Source: Phycisphaerales bacterium (lineage in GTDB: Bacteria > Planctomycetota > Phycisphaerae > Phycisphaerales > UBA1924). From it: a DNA stretch of 64,000 bases. Numbering within the stretch: the stretch's first letter is position 1; each line of letters starts with the position of its first letter. The translations under genes and the position numbers were made by a program. Positions 51,858-59,883 of this stretch are shown here, one piece after another. Below the pieces are notes generated by a model that did no database searches, was not told where the DNA came from, and saw only the letters and a program-made list of their open reading frames with translations. The DNA lies in assembly GCA_029260515.1 (NCBI GenBank), contig JAJDDC010000070.1, forward strand, positions 496,001 through 560,000, written 5' to 3'.

Positions 51858-51863
51858 TAGGCT
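51858..51863 (+). promoter_or_regulatory. Candidate -10 for leaderless hisS mRNA
   Basis: TAGGCT, ending 6 nt before the hisS ATG. Confidence 0.4.
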
Positions 51864-51869
51864 TGCCCC

Positions 51870-53459
51870 ATGGCCCCCCCCAAGCGGTCAGGATCAGCCG
51901 CCAAGAAGCTCCAGGCCCCGAAGGGCACGCGCGACCTGTACCCCGAGGACGCCGCCCGGACGCGGTACATCCAGAAGGCCTGGACGGACACCGCGGTCCG
52001 GCACGGCTTCGACGAGATCGAGGGCCCGACGTTCGAGCACAGCGACCTGTACGCCGTCAAGAGCGGCGAGGGCATCCTCGGCGAGCTGTTCCAGGCGTTC
52101 AGCGGCAAAGACCCGGCCGAGATCGAAGAGGTCCAGAAAACCGGGCGGGCGCCGTTCGCCCTGCGGCCTGAGTTCACGCCGACGCTGGCGCGGATGTACG
52201 CGGCCCGGGCCAAGCAGCTCAACAAACCGACCAAGTGGTTCACGGCCGGCCCGTACTTCCGGGCCGAGCGCCCGCAACGGGGGAGGCTGCGGGAGTTTTT
52301 GCAGTGGAACTGCGATGTGATCGGGGACGACGGGACGCCGGAGGGGAGGGCGCAGGCGGATGCGGAGATTGCATCAGTCGGCATCTCCTTGTTCGAATCT
52401 GCTGGCTTGCCGCAGACGTCAGTGAAGATGGTGTTCTACCACCGCGATGTTTGGGAGCAGATCCTCCTATTTGCCGGAGTGGCTCGCAAGAGTGTTCCAG
52501 ATTGGCTCGTTTGGATCGATCGATTCCAGAAGCGTTCGCCTGAGCAACGCATCGATGATGCGCTCCAGTTTGGTGGCACAGAAGTACTGGCGGACTCTAT
52601 CGCGCGGTTGCTTACCGGCAGAGATCCGATCGGGGAGGCTGAGGAAGCGCGAAAACGATTAAGCAAGGATGCGTTGGCCAGGGCTGAACAGGACGCGGAA
52701 CGGGCCCAGTATGACCTGGAGAGATCCAAGCAGGAGATGAACCGTACCGCGCTCCGGTTGAAGGAACTTGGGATCTTGGAGTGGTGTGGGATGGATCATT
52801 CCATCGTCCGCGGCCTCGCCTACTACACCGGCACGGTCTTTGAGGCGATCGCCGACGGCGAGCGGGCGGTCGCGGGGGGCGGTCGCTACGACAACCTGAT
52901 CGAGCTGATGGGCGGGCCCCCGACGCCTGCCGTCGGCTTCGCGATGGGGGACGTCGTGCTCGGGTTGCTGCTCGAGGACAAGGGCCTGATGCCCGAGGGC
53001 GCGGAGCTTCTGGACGCGATCAGCGCCCCGCCCGCGAGCCGTCGCCCCGAGGTGTTCGTCCTCGGCGCCGACGACGAGGCGAGCGACCCGCTGGTCCGGC
53101 GCCTGGTCGCGGACCTGCGCCGGGGCGTTGAGGCGCAGCGCCACAAGGACGACGCGGGCAAGGCATGGAACCTCGCACGGTACGAGCTGGCGTCCGGCGG
53201 CGTCCGCCCGATGCACGCGCGGCAGAGCTACAAGTCCACACGGAACCTCAAGAAGCTGCTCGCCGACGCGGAGCGCCAGCTCTCAAGGTTCGCGGCCGTC
53301 GTCCACGGCGAGGATCGCGTGGAGCTGCGTGACCTCGATGGGCGGACGCAGCTCACACCCAAGGACGTCCCGGGTTTGCCGGAGGGGGTCGCCGAGTTCA
53401 GCGTCGATCCCGAGAGCCCGGTCTACATCGGTCGCGCCGTCGCGGCCCTGCTCGCCTGA
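51870..53459 (+). CDS. hisS: Histidyl-tRNA synthetase with an internal low-GC block
   Basis: Class II synthetase charging tRNA-His, 529 residues. Motif regions: KGTRDLYPED (motif 1 area), FRAERPQRGRLREFLQWN (motif 2), GLAYYTGTVFE (HisA signature), GGGRYDNLI (HisB region) and a C-terminal anticodon-binding domain. It is about 100 residues longer than E. coli HisS; the extra lies mostly between motif 2 and the HisA signature. By hand count, 52381-52800 is 236/420 GC (56%), with A/T-ending codons, against 75% in the 60 bases from 52861. The frame is unbroken. The block corresponds to the insertion region of the enzyme and may have been acquired by recombination. Confidence 0.94.
   Translation: MAPPKRSGSAAKKLQAPKGTRDLYPEDAARTRYIQKAWTDTAVRHGFDEIEGPTFEHSDLYAVKSGEGILGELFQAFSGKDPAEIEEVQKTGRAPFALRPEFTPTLARMYAARAKQLNKPTKWFTAGPYFRAERPQRGRLREFLQWNCDVIGDDGTPEGRAQADAEIASVGISLFESAGLPQTSVKMVFYHRDVWEQILLFAGVARKSVPDWLVWIDRFQKRSPEQRIDDALQFGGTEVLADSIARLLTGRDPIGEAEEARKRLSKDALARAEQDAERAQYDLERSKQEMNRTALRLKELGILEWCGMDHSIVRGLAYYTGTVFEAIADGERAVAGGGRYDNLIELMGGPPTPAVGFAMGDVVLGLLLEDKGLMPEGAELLDAISAPPASRRPEVFVLGADDEASDPLVRRLVADLRRGVEAQRHKDDAGKAWNLARYELASGGVRPMHARQSYKSTRNLKKLLADAERQLSRFAAVVHGEDRVELRDLDGRTQLTPKDVPGLPEGVAEFSVDPESPVYIGRAVAALLA
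52381..52800 (+). other. Low-GC segment inside hisS
   Basis: Seven consecutive 60-base lines with 31-36 G+C each (56% overall by hand count). The edges are sharp: 43/60 just before and 45/60 in the line from 52861. Codons such as TTG, TTT, GAT, CGA and TCT appear here and are rare in flanking genes. Confidence 0.75.
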
Positions 53460-53471
53460 CCGCCACCCCGC

Positions 53472-53960
53472 TTAAATCATCAGCAGGATCGCGATCAGCC
53501 CGCCGCCCGCGAGCAGGTGCAGCAGGCCCACCCCGAAGAAGACCGTCCACGCCGTCCTCCACTGGGCGCCAGGGCGCATCCGCATCCAGATGCGTCGGCG
53601 TGTGAGCAGCCAGGCGACGCCGATCCCGGAGCAGACGCCGAGCGTCGTCAGCGTCGTCCACATGGCGATCGCCAGCGGGTCCTCGCCGCCGGTGCCGATG
53701 ACGGGCGCGAGCATGAACAGGCTGGTGACGCCGTCGAACCCGAGGCCCAGCGAGCAGGCGATGAGCGCGACGGCCCAGGGGCCGAAGATCGCCCTGGGCG
53801 AGCGGACGCCGAGGGTGAGGGGCGTGTTGCACTCGGGGCACGCGGGCGATCGGACGCCGCGGAGGTTGTAGCGGCAGACCGGGCAGGGCTCGTCGTGCGC
53901 GTCGAGCCAGGCGGACAGCGCGTCGTTGTCGGTGTCTGGCTCGATCGCTGGCTGGTCCAC
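53472..53960 (-). CDS. Zinc-ribbon membrane protein
   Basis: 162 residues. An N-terminal zinc ribbon (C26, C29, C41, C44, in CPVCRYNLRGV and CPECN) is followed by three or four hydrophobic segments (about 60-80, 92-115, 140-160). This build is common in planctomycetes and its function is unknown. GTG start at 53960 with GGGGGAG 5 nt upstream. It is convergent with hisS (12 nt between stops) and divergent from the AhpD-like gene. Confidence 0.65.
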   Translation of the reverse strand: MDQPAIEPDTDNDALSAWLDAHDEPCPVCRYNLRGVRSPACPECNTPLTLGVRSPRAIFGPWAVALIACSLGLGFDGVTSLFMLAPVIGTGGEDPLAIAMWTTLTTLGVCSGIGVAWLLTRRRIWMRMRPGAQWRTAWTVFFGVGLLHLLAGGGLIAILLMI

Positions 53961-54001
53961 GCGTGCTCCCCCGGCGTGAGGGTGGGTACGGGGCGCGAGG
54001 G

Positions 54002-54007
54002 TATCGT
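54002..54007 (+). promoter_or_regulatory. Candidate -10 for leaderless AhpD-like mRNA
   Basis: TATCGT, ending 6 nt before the ATG at 54014. Confidence 0.4.
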
Positions 54008-54013
54008 GTTCGC

Positions 54014-54583
54014 ATGAGCTATATCGAGATCGTGGACGAGGCCGACGCGGCGGGGGAGCTTGCGGGGCTCTACAAGCGGTTCGGCAACCCAGACGGCACG
54101 GTGGACAACGTGCTCAAGGTGCACTCCCTGAATCCCGCGTCGCTGGCGGCGCACTGCGGGCTGTATGTCCAATCGATGCACGACCGTTCGCCCGTGTCGC
54201 GGGCCGAGCGGGAGATGGTGGGGGTCGCGGTCAGCCGTGAGAACGGGTGCGCGTACTGCCTGGAGCACCACGCGGCGGGCCTGGCGAGGCTGCTGCCCGC
54301 CGACCGGGAGCACGTCGCGGATGAACTCAAGCGCGGCCAGACCGACGCGCTGAGCCCGCGCGAGAAGGCGATGGTGGTGTACGCGCACAAGCTCACCCGC
54401 GATCCCGCGGCGATCACGCGGGCCGACGTCGATGCGCTCCGCGACGCGGGGCTGGGCGACCGCGGGGTGCTGGATATCTGCCAGGCGGCGTCGTACTTCG
54501 CGTACGCCAACCGCATCGCCCTGGGGCTGGGCGCCGCCCTGGGCCAGGGCGAGGGCGGCGCGGGCCAGTGGCCAGAGTCATGA
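54014..54583 (+). CDS. AhpD-like peroxidase-related protein (CMD family)
   Basis: 189 residues, all helical, of the carboxymuconolactone decarboxylase/AhpD superfamily. The redox motif C79-A-Y-C82-L-E-H-H86 (CxxCxxxH) is complete, so alkyl hydroperoxide reduction is plausible. Length and layout match the peroxidase-related group with DALSPREKAMVVYAHKLT. The next gene's ATG overlaps its stop (ATGA). Confidence 0.85.
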   Translation: MSYIEIVDEADAAGELAGLYKRFGNPDGTVDNVLKVHSLNPASLAAHCGLYVQSMHDRSPVSRAEREMVGVAVSRENGCAYCLEHHAAGLARLLPADREHVADELKRGQTDALSPREKAMVVYAHKLTRDPAAITRADVDALRDAGLGDRGVLDICQAASYFAYANRIALGLGAALGQGEGGAGQWPES

Positions 54584-55431
54584 CACGCCCCGTCGCTCGT
54601 AGGATCCTCGCGATGGGCACGGGCGCGAACATGCTCCGGGCGGGCGCGGCGGTGGCGGGCGGTTCGCTCGCGTTCTCGGGGCTCGCGTGCGCCCAGCAGC
54701 TCGATCCGGCCGAGACGCCGAGCAGCGCGCCGGCGACGGCGTCCGTGTTCGAGCCAGACGAAAACCTCCTCGCCGACCCCTCGTTCGAGGAGCGCGGCGG
54801 GGTGGGCGCCGAGGACGGCGCATCGGAGTGGTGGAGCTTCCACGAGCGTTCGCCCGACTCCTGGGGCCCGTTCGAGATCACGGACGAGCGGGCGCGCTCG
54901 GGCGACCGAAGCGCACGGCTGGTGGTGGACTCGGGCCAGTCCGATGGCGCGGCGCGCGTCTACGGCGTCGTGCAAGAGGTCAGGGCCGACCGCTGCCCGC
55001 AGTACCTCTCGGGGTGGTACCGCGTCGAGGGCTGGGAACGCACGGCGCCCAAGCAGTACCTCCAGGCGGTCGTGATCGTCTGGGACCCGGCACGCATGCC
55101 CGGGGGCGTGCGGGCGAACAACTACCAGCTCGCCCTCACACTCGCGGGCGTTGACGCGCCGCCCCTGCCCAACGTCGTGAACCGGCGGTTTGTCGTGAGT
55201 GGCCCTGTCGAGCCCAGGCAGGGCGAGTGGGTGTTCTTCGAGATTGATTTGATCGCGGCCTTCGAACGCGAGTGGGGGATCCGCCCGGACGAGTTCGCGT
55301 ACCTGCGCGTCTTCTTCGAGGCCCGCTACGACGAGCGCAAGCCGGGCGAGAGCGCCAGGGCGACGGTCTACTACGACGACCTGTACCTGGGCGACGAGTC
55401 GCGGGCCGCGGAGGCCGCCGAGGACGAGTGA
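54580..55431 (+). CDS. Secreted jelly-roll (carbohydrate-binding-like) protein
   Basis: 283 residues. A signal peptide (about 1-35, ending GLACAQ) is followed by a linker and a beta-sandwich typical of carbohydrate-binding modules: NLLADPSFEERGG, SGDRSARLVVDSG, ATVYYDDLYLGDE. An ATGA overlap with the AhpD-like gene indicates coupled translation, which is odd for a redox enzyme and a secreted lectin-like protein. An in-frame GTG at 54568 is an alternative. No catalytic domain was seen. Confidence 0.68.
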   Translation: MTRPVARRILAMGTGANMLRAGAAVAGGSLAFSGLACAQQLDPAETPSSAPATASVFEPDENLLADPSFEERGGVGAEDGASEWWSFHERSPDSWGPFEITDERARSGDRSARLVVDSGQSDGAARVYGVVQEVRADRCPQYLSGWYRVEGWERTAPKQYLQAVVIVWDPARMPGGVRANNYQLALTLAGVDAPPLPNVVNRRFVVSGPVEPRQGEWVFFEIDLIAAFEREWGIRPDEFAYLRVFFEARYDERKPGESARATVYYDDLYLGDESRAAEAAEDE

Positions 55432-55570
55432 ACGCGGGGCGGGTCTGTCGTGCCGGCTGGTTTCAACGCGAAGGTCGCGAAGCTCTCGGAGCGAAAAGAA
55501 CGGAACGAGACCCGGGGTATCGGGATCTCTTCGAGCCCTCCGCGTTCACCCGAGCACGCGGGCAGCGCGA
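55432..55570. other. Convergent gap with AG-rich segment
   Basis: 139 nt between the secreted-protein gene and lepB. It holds an AG-rich stretch (AACGCGAAGGTCGCGAAG near 55474 and GAGCGAAAAGAACGGAACGA near 55496) unlike the surrounding codons. It resembles degenerate intergenic repeats seen in some planctomycetes. No gene assigned. Confidence 0.35.
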
Positions 55571-57247
55571 TCACCAGATCCAGCGCATACGTCCGACGTC
55601 GGGCACGGGCACGCGTGTCTCGCGGAGCGGGGCGGGGAAGTAGACGACGAAGGCCTTGCCGATGAGCAGGTCGCGGTGGACGACGCCGATGGTGTCGTCC
55701 ACCTGGTCGGCGATCCACGGGTCGGGCGCCCCGCCGCCGGGGCGCTCGGCGGTCCAGAGGCGCGAGTCGAGCGAGGACGGGCTGTTGTCGCCGCACATGA
55801 AGTACTGGGTATCCGAGAGCACGACAGGGAGGAGCGGGTGCGCGCCCCTCGTCTCGGACGAGGGGTGGTGCTGGTAGAAGATGTCGCGCTTGAGGGCGAC
55901 GCGGTAGAGCGTGAACGGCCCGCCGTCGAACTCCCAACGGAGGCTCGTCTTGCGGTACGTGTTCGGATCGCCCAGGATCGACGCCTTGAGCCCGGGCGAG
56001 CGGCGCAGCAGCGCTTCGAGCTCGACGCCGGTCGCGGCGTGCATGCGCTGGGCGGGGGTCAGCTCGTAGGCGCCCTCATCGCGCCCGCCCGCGACGAGCT
56101 CGCCGTCGATGAAGAAGTACAGCGCCTGGTCCGCGTGCCAGAACTCGACGGTGGTCGCGGCGCCGTTGGCCTCGAGCGTCGGGACCGGGGCGTTGTCCAC
56201 GATCGTCAGCCACGGGTCGGACCCGCCCGCGTCCTGGGGGCGCATCCGCATGGTGACGCGCCCCGCGCCCGAGTCGTACTCGGCGCGGTACTCGAACCCG
56301 GTCGCGTTGAGGACCGCGCTGATCGTGATCGGGGCGGCGCCCTCGTCGGGCCGGATCCCGAAGCTCATCGCGACGTCTGGGGCGGCGAACTCCTCGGTCA
56401 TCCGCCGACGGGCGACGTTGTACGCCGCCCAGTCCGTGATCGGGCGTTCGGCGTCGCGCCACGCGAGCGTCGCGCCGCCCGAGCCGTTCTTGCGGTAGGC
56501 GATCTGCGAATCGACGCCCTCCCAGTCGCCCTCGCCCCGCCAGGGCGAGCGGTACGTCGAGCCCGGGGAGGTCGCGCTGGGGGGGGAGTACACCGAGTCG
56601 AAGAGCAACTGGAACATCGCCCGCTGGACGCGCTCGGGCTTGCGCTGGATGGACCAGCCCTCGTCGCCCCACGCCTGTGCGCCCGCATTCTGGCGCGTGG
56701 GGTCGGCGGGGCGGGTGAAGATGTCGCCGTCCACGATCGCCAGCTGCTCGCCGGGCAGGCCCACCAGGCGCTTGATGTAGTTCTCCTGCGTGCCCGGGTT
56801 CTTAAAAACAGTCACGTCCCAGCGCGAGGGCTCGAACAGCACGGGCAGATACTTGATGACGAACACGCGGTCGCCGGCGCGCAGCGGCACGCGCGTCTGG
56901 CTCCACGTCTGGTGCGTGAGGGGGTCGATGGGGGTGATCGGGCCGCCGATCTCCGAGGCGCGCTCGCCGATCTTTGCGCCCTGCACCGAGACCGGGACCT
57001 GCATCGTCCGGTCGGCGTAGTCCCAGGGCCCGACGGCGAAGTCGTAGCCGGTGTCGGGCCCGAGGAACCGCATGTGCTTGCCGAGCAGCGTGGGCGCCAT
57101 CGAGCCCGTCGGGATCAGGAACCCCTCCATGACAAACCCGCGGAAGACGAACGCCATGATGAACGCGATCATCACCGACGAGAGCGTCTCCTTGATGGAG
57201 ATGGGCTCGAGATGGCTCTTGTGCTCGCTTCGCTGCGGGTCGGGCAT
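55571..57247 (-). CDS. lepB: Signal peptidase I with a large inserted domain
   Basis: S26 signal peptidase removing signal peptides at the membrane. It has 558 residues, well over the usual size. One N-terminal membrane helix (about 22-42), catalytic S49 in IPTGSMAPTL, and lysine K159 in YIKRLVGLPGEQ are present. The late box, CGDNSPSSLDSRLW, is kept near residue 490. Between them (about 200-470) is an insert of 270 residues with YRKNGSGG and VEFWHADQALYFFIDGELV, resembling concanavalin/LamG-like sandwiches. The ATG at 57247 has TAAGGT 6 nt upstream. The insert's role is unknown. Confidence 0.87.
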   Translation of the reverse strand: MPDPQRSEHKSHLEPISIKETLSSVMIAFIMAFVFRGFVMEGFLIPTGSMAPTLLGKHMRFLGPDTGYDFAVGPWDYADRTMQVPVSVQGAKIGERASEIGGPITPIDPLTHQTWSQTRVPLRAGDRVFVIKYLPVLFEPSRWDVTVFKNPGTQENYIKRLVGLPGEQLAIVDGDIFTRPADPTRQNAGAQAWGDEGWSIQRKPERVQRAMFQLLFDSVYSPPSATSPGSTYRSPWRGEGDWEGVDSQIAYRKNGSGGATLAWRDAERPITDWAAYNVARRRMTEEFAAPDVAMSFGIRPDEGAAPITISAVLNATGFEYRAEYDSGAGRVTMRMRPQDAGGSDPWLTIVDNAPVPTLEANGAATTVEFWHADQALYFFIDGELVAGGRDEGAYELTPAQRMHAATGVELEALLRRSPGLKASILGDPNTYRKTSLRWEFDGGPFTLYRVALKRDIFYQHHPSSETRGAHPLLPVVLSDTQYFMCGDNSPSSLDSRLWTAERPGGGAPDPWIADQVDDTIGVVHRDLLIGKAFVVYFPAPLRETRVPVPDVGRMRWIW

Positions 57248-57253
57248 GGGCGA

Positions 57254-57259
57254 ACCTTA
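57254..57259 (-). promoter_or_regulatory. Candidate -10 for leaderless lepB mRNA
   Basis: TAAGGT on the minus strand, ending 6 nt before the ATG at 57247. Confidence 0.4.
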
Positions 57260-57301
57260 GCGGACCGGGCCCGTGCACGGCGCCAACGCCCGCCCGCCCG
57301 A

Positions 57302-58750
57302 TCAGGACGCCCGTGGTGGGCCGCCGCCGCCCGAGCCGCCATCCGAGCCGCCGCCACCGGAACTCCCGCCTTGGCCGTCGCCCGGGCGACGGCGACGGCG
57401 CTTCTTGCGCCGGCGTTTCTTCTTGGACGAGCCGTCGGCGCCGCCTGCGCCCCGGTCCTCGGACGCGCGGTCCCGCGGGGGGCCGCCCTCGCCCGACCGG
57501 TTGCCCGACCCGTCAGACGATCGGCCACCATCCTGGTCGGGGCGGGCCCGCTGTCCCTGGTCCGGGGCGCCCTCGCCCGTCGGCTTGCGGCGACGCCGGC
57601 GCTTCTTCTTGCGGGGCGGGGCCTCGCCCGTGTCGGCGACGCGGGCCTCGGCGCCCCCGCCGTCGGCCTGGTCGCGCCGGGGGCCCCTGTCGCGGCGGCC
57701 GTCACGATCTCGCGACGGCTTGCGATCCCGCTTCGGGCTGTTCGCGCGGTCTGGGCGGGGCGGGCTCGCCATGGGCGGGGGCGTGCGCGGCGCGACCGTG
57801 CCCGGCTCGCCGATCTCCTCGACCGGGATCGCGGCCTGCTCGCCCGAGTCGAAGCGGACGAGCACGAGCTGGGTCAGGATCTGCGTGTCGATGACGATCC
57901 CGTCGCCGTCGGGCGTGCCCACGCGGGCCTTGCGCCGGGGCAGCCGCCTGCGCAGCTCCTCGTATGTCTGGTCCTCGTACCGCAGACAGCACATCAGACG
58001 CCCGCATCTGCCGGAGATTTTCAGCGGGTCGAGCGTCGCCTTCTGCGTCTTGGCCGACTTCATCGACACCGGCTTGAGTACCTTGAGGAAACTCTTGCAG
58101 CAGCAGTACTGCCCGCACCGCTCGTAGTCGGCGGTGATCCTCGCCTCGTCGCGGGCGCCCACCTGGCGCAGATCGACGCGCTGGTCGATCGCGCGCGACA
58201 GGTCTCGCGCCAGGTCGTGGACCTCGACGCGCTCCTCGCACGTGTAGTACACGGTCGTCCGCTCGCCGCCCAGGATCGGCTCGACGTCCACGACCTTGAT
58301 GGGCAGATTGCGTTTCTCGACCACGCCCTTGCAGATCGTGCGGAGCCCGTGCTTGGACTGCTCGAGCTTCGCCTGGCGGTCCAGGTCCTCGCCCGTCGCG
58401 ACGCGCAGCGCCAGGCCCTTGGTGAAGAACGGGTAGTCGCGCCCGCCCGAGTTCTCGATGTACTCGAGCATCTGCTTGCGGGTCACGCTCTTGCCGCACC
58501 CGGCGTTGGGGCACGTGCTCGTGAGCATCTCGCCGATCTCGTGCCCGCGGTGGGTGCGAACGACGATCTTGGAGCCGCACCCGGGCTTGGCCTCGCCCCG
58601 GTAGGGGAACTCGCCGACCAGGCGCATGAACCCGAAGCGGACGACGAGGGTGGTGGGGGCCTGGAGGCGCTCGTACGCCTCACGGTCCTCCTTCTCCTTG
58701 AGGTGCTCGGCCAGGTCGGACTCGAACTGTGGCAGTGCGTGGATAGGCAT
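57302..58750 (-). CDS. PSP1-domain protein (RicT/YaaT-like) with basic tail
   Basis: 482 residues. The first about 310 form the PSP1 domain with the Cys-rich core (CGQYCCCKSFLKVLKPVSMK and GRCGRLMCCLRYE), which in RicT coordinates an iron-sulfur cluster and takes part in RNA-processing complexes. From about 360 the sequence is low complexity: RDRDGRRDRG-type stretches and two runs of Lys/Arg (KKKRRRRRRK and KKKRRRKKRRRRR), then Gly/Ser repeats. This looks like an RNA-binding disordered tail. ATG at 58750 was chosen; a longer frame has no similarity. TAGGCT lies 13 nt upstream. Confidence 0.83.
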   Translation of the reverse strand: MPIHALPQFESDLAEHLKEKEDREAYERLQAPTTLVVRFGFMRLVGEFPYRGEAKPGCGSKIVVRTHRGHEIGEMLTSTCPNAGCGKSVTRKQMLEYIENSGGRDYPFFTKGLALRVATGEDLDRQAKLEQSKHGLRTICKGVVEKRNLPIKVVDVEPILGGERTTVYYTCEERVEVHDLARDLSRAIDQRVDLRQVGARDEARITADYERCGQYCCCKSFLKVLKPVSMKSAKTQKATLDPLKISGRCGRLMCCLRYEDQTYEELRRRLPRRKARVGTPDGDGIVIDTQILTQLVLVRFDSGEQAAIPVEEIGEPGTVAPRTPPPMASPPRPDRANSPKRDRKPSRDRDGRRDRGPRRDQADGGGAEARVADTGEAPPRKKKRRRRRKPTGEGAPDQGQRARPDQDGGRSSDGSGNRSGEGGPPRDRASEDRGAGGADGSSKKKRRRKKRRRRRPGDGQGGSSGGGGSDGGSGGGGPPRAS

Positions 58751-58775
58751 ATGGCTCGCCCAGAGCCTACGCGGT

Positions 58776-59111
58776 TCAGGGCGTGCCCAGGTACCGGGCC
58801 CTCGCGTGGGTGAACAGCTCGGGCAGGCTCCGCTTGTCCCAGAGCACGCATTTGTCCTGTTCGACCTTGTAGACGTAGAGCGTCTCGGTCCGGTCGTCCA
58901 CGACAAACAACGGCTCGAGGTTGCCCGAGCGGGTCGTCATCATCGAGATCCCCCCCGTCGCGCTGGCCATGTCGGCCCGGGCGTTCGAGTCGAACAGGCC
59001 CCCCGCCTGGGCGAGGATCAACGCGGTCATCGCGGCTGCGGTCGTCCAGAGGGCGATCACCCGCGGACGCTCGGGTCGGGCGGCGTTGCTGGTCCGGGCT
59101 GTGGTGTTCAT
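58776..59111 (-). CDS. Small membrane-anchored protein, paralogue of the next gene
   Basis: 111 residues. A hydrophobic segment (about 18-38) follows a short basic start, then a beta-type region with LFVVDDRTETLYVYKVEQD. That region resembles VYVLDASNRELIVLRW in the gene at 59108-59401. The two overlap in ATGA (59108-59111), so this gene is downstream in the transcript. Unknown function; a related build (V[YF]V[LIV]D..) occurs in planctomycete secreted proteins. Confidence 0.5.
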   Translation of the reverse strand: MNTTARTSNAARPERPRVIALWTTAAAMTALILAQAGGLFDSNARADMASATGGISMMTTRSGNLEPLFVVDDRTETLYVYKVEQDKCVLWDKRSLPELFTHARARYLGTP

Positions 59112-59401
59112 CGGTTGGGCTCCGCGATCGCGTCGGCCCGCAGGTCGCGGTACCCCACGCCCTCGAGCTGGTTGTTCGGGTTGTTCCAGCGCAGGACGAT
59201 CAACTCGCGGTTGGACGCGTCGAGGACGTACACGGCGTTGGCGTTGCCCGCGGCCGGCTCGCCCCCGACCAGCGTGTACGTCCCGGGCGGTCTGCGCACC
59301 TCGGCCTGGGCGCCGGCCCGCGGGACCGCGGTTACCAACGCCAGGACGACGAGCAGGCCCGCGTTGAGCGCCACGAGGGCGCGCGTCTGGCGGCTTCGCA
59401 T
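59108..59401 (-). CDS. Small secreted or anchored protein
   Basis: 97 residues. The N-terminal hydrophobic segment (about 5-30, ALVALNAGLLVVLALV) is followed by PGTYTLVGGEPAAGNANAVY and VYVLDASNRELIVLRWN. The start at 59401 has AAGGAG 6 nt upstream and was chosen over an ATG at 59449. It overlaps the downstream paralogue by 4 nt. No family could be named; the pair probably arose by duplication. Confidence 0.5.
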   Translation of the reverse strand: MRSRQTRALVALNAGLLVVLALVTAVPRAGAQAEVRRPPGTYTLVGGEPAAGNANAVYVLDASNRELIVLRWNNPNNQLEGVGYRDLRADAIAEPNR

Positions 59402-59515
59402 CGGGGTCTCCTTTGTGCTCGGGATCGGCCCGGGCTGTGGTGTGTTCATGGCGCCGGACTGTTCGTGGGCGCCGGGCCCGCGGATCGCCCTTGTGTCCGG
59501 GCGACCGACGGCGGG

Positions 59516-59791
59516 CTAGTCCTGGTGCCCGCGCTTGGACGGGAAGGCCGCGGCGAACAGCGTCGCCAGCGCCAGGATCACCAGCGTCAGCAGCGTCATG
59601 ATGACCGGGGCGGCCGGATCCTCACGCGGCTGGGGGGGGCGGAGCGTCTGCTGGGCCATGGCCGAGCCTGCCAGTGTCGTCAGGGCCGCCACCGCCGCCG
59701 CGATGGGCAGGTACCGCGTCGCCCGCCCGCCCGCGGGCGTGCGTGCCCGCGTGTGCGTCTGGGCGTGGTTCCGGGTGTCGCTCGTGTCCAT
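59516..59791 (-). CDS. Small two-helix membrane protein
   Basis: 91 residues with two hydrophobic stretches (about 28-48 and 61-84) joined by a Pro-rich linker. The ATG at 59791 is preceded by GAGAGGCGG, with a TAGCAT hexamer 24 nt upstream (59816-59821) that could be its -10. It lies upstream of the two secreted small genes on the same strand and may be cotranscribed. No family recognised. Confidence 0.5.
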   Translation of the reverse strand: MDTSDTRNHAQTHTRARTPAGGRATRYLPIAAAVAALTTLAGSAMAQQTLRPPQPREDPAAPVIMTLLTLVILALATLFAAAFPSKRGHQD

Positions 59792-59883
59792 GTCTTGTGG
59801 TCCGCCTCTCGGGCGATGCTACGTGGATCGGCGGGGGGAGTAAACACGCTCGCCGCCCTCGGCGAGGCGGGGCCGGGCGCGCT

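Noticed and set aside
51870-53459. hisS as a pseudogene because of its odd middle section
   Set aside because: The frame is intact across the low-GC block and the HisA and HisB signatures follow in phase.
55676-58813. A 1,045-codon plus-strand open frame
   Set aside because: It is antisense to lepB and the PSP1 gene and shows the same low-complexity composition.
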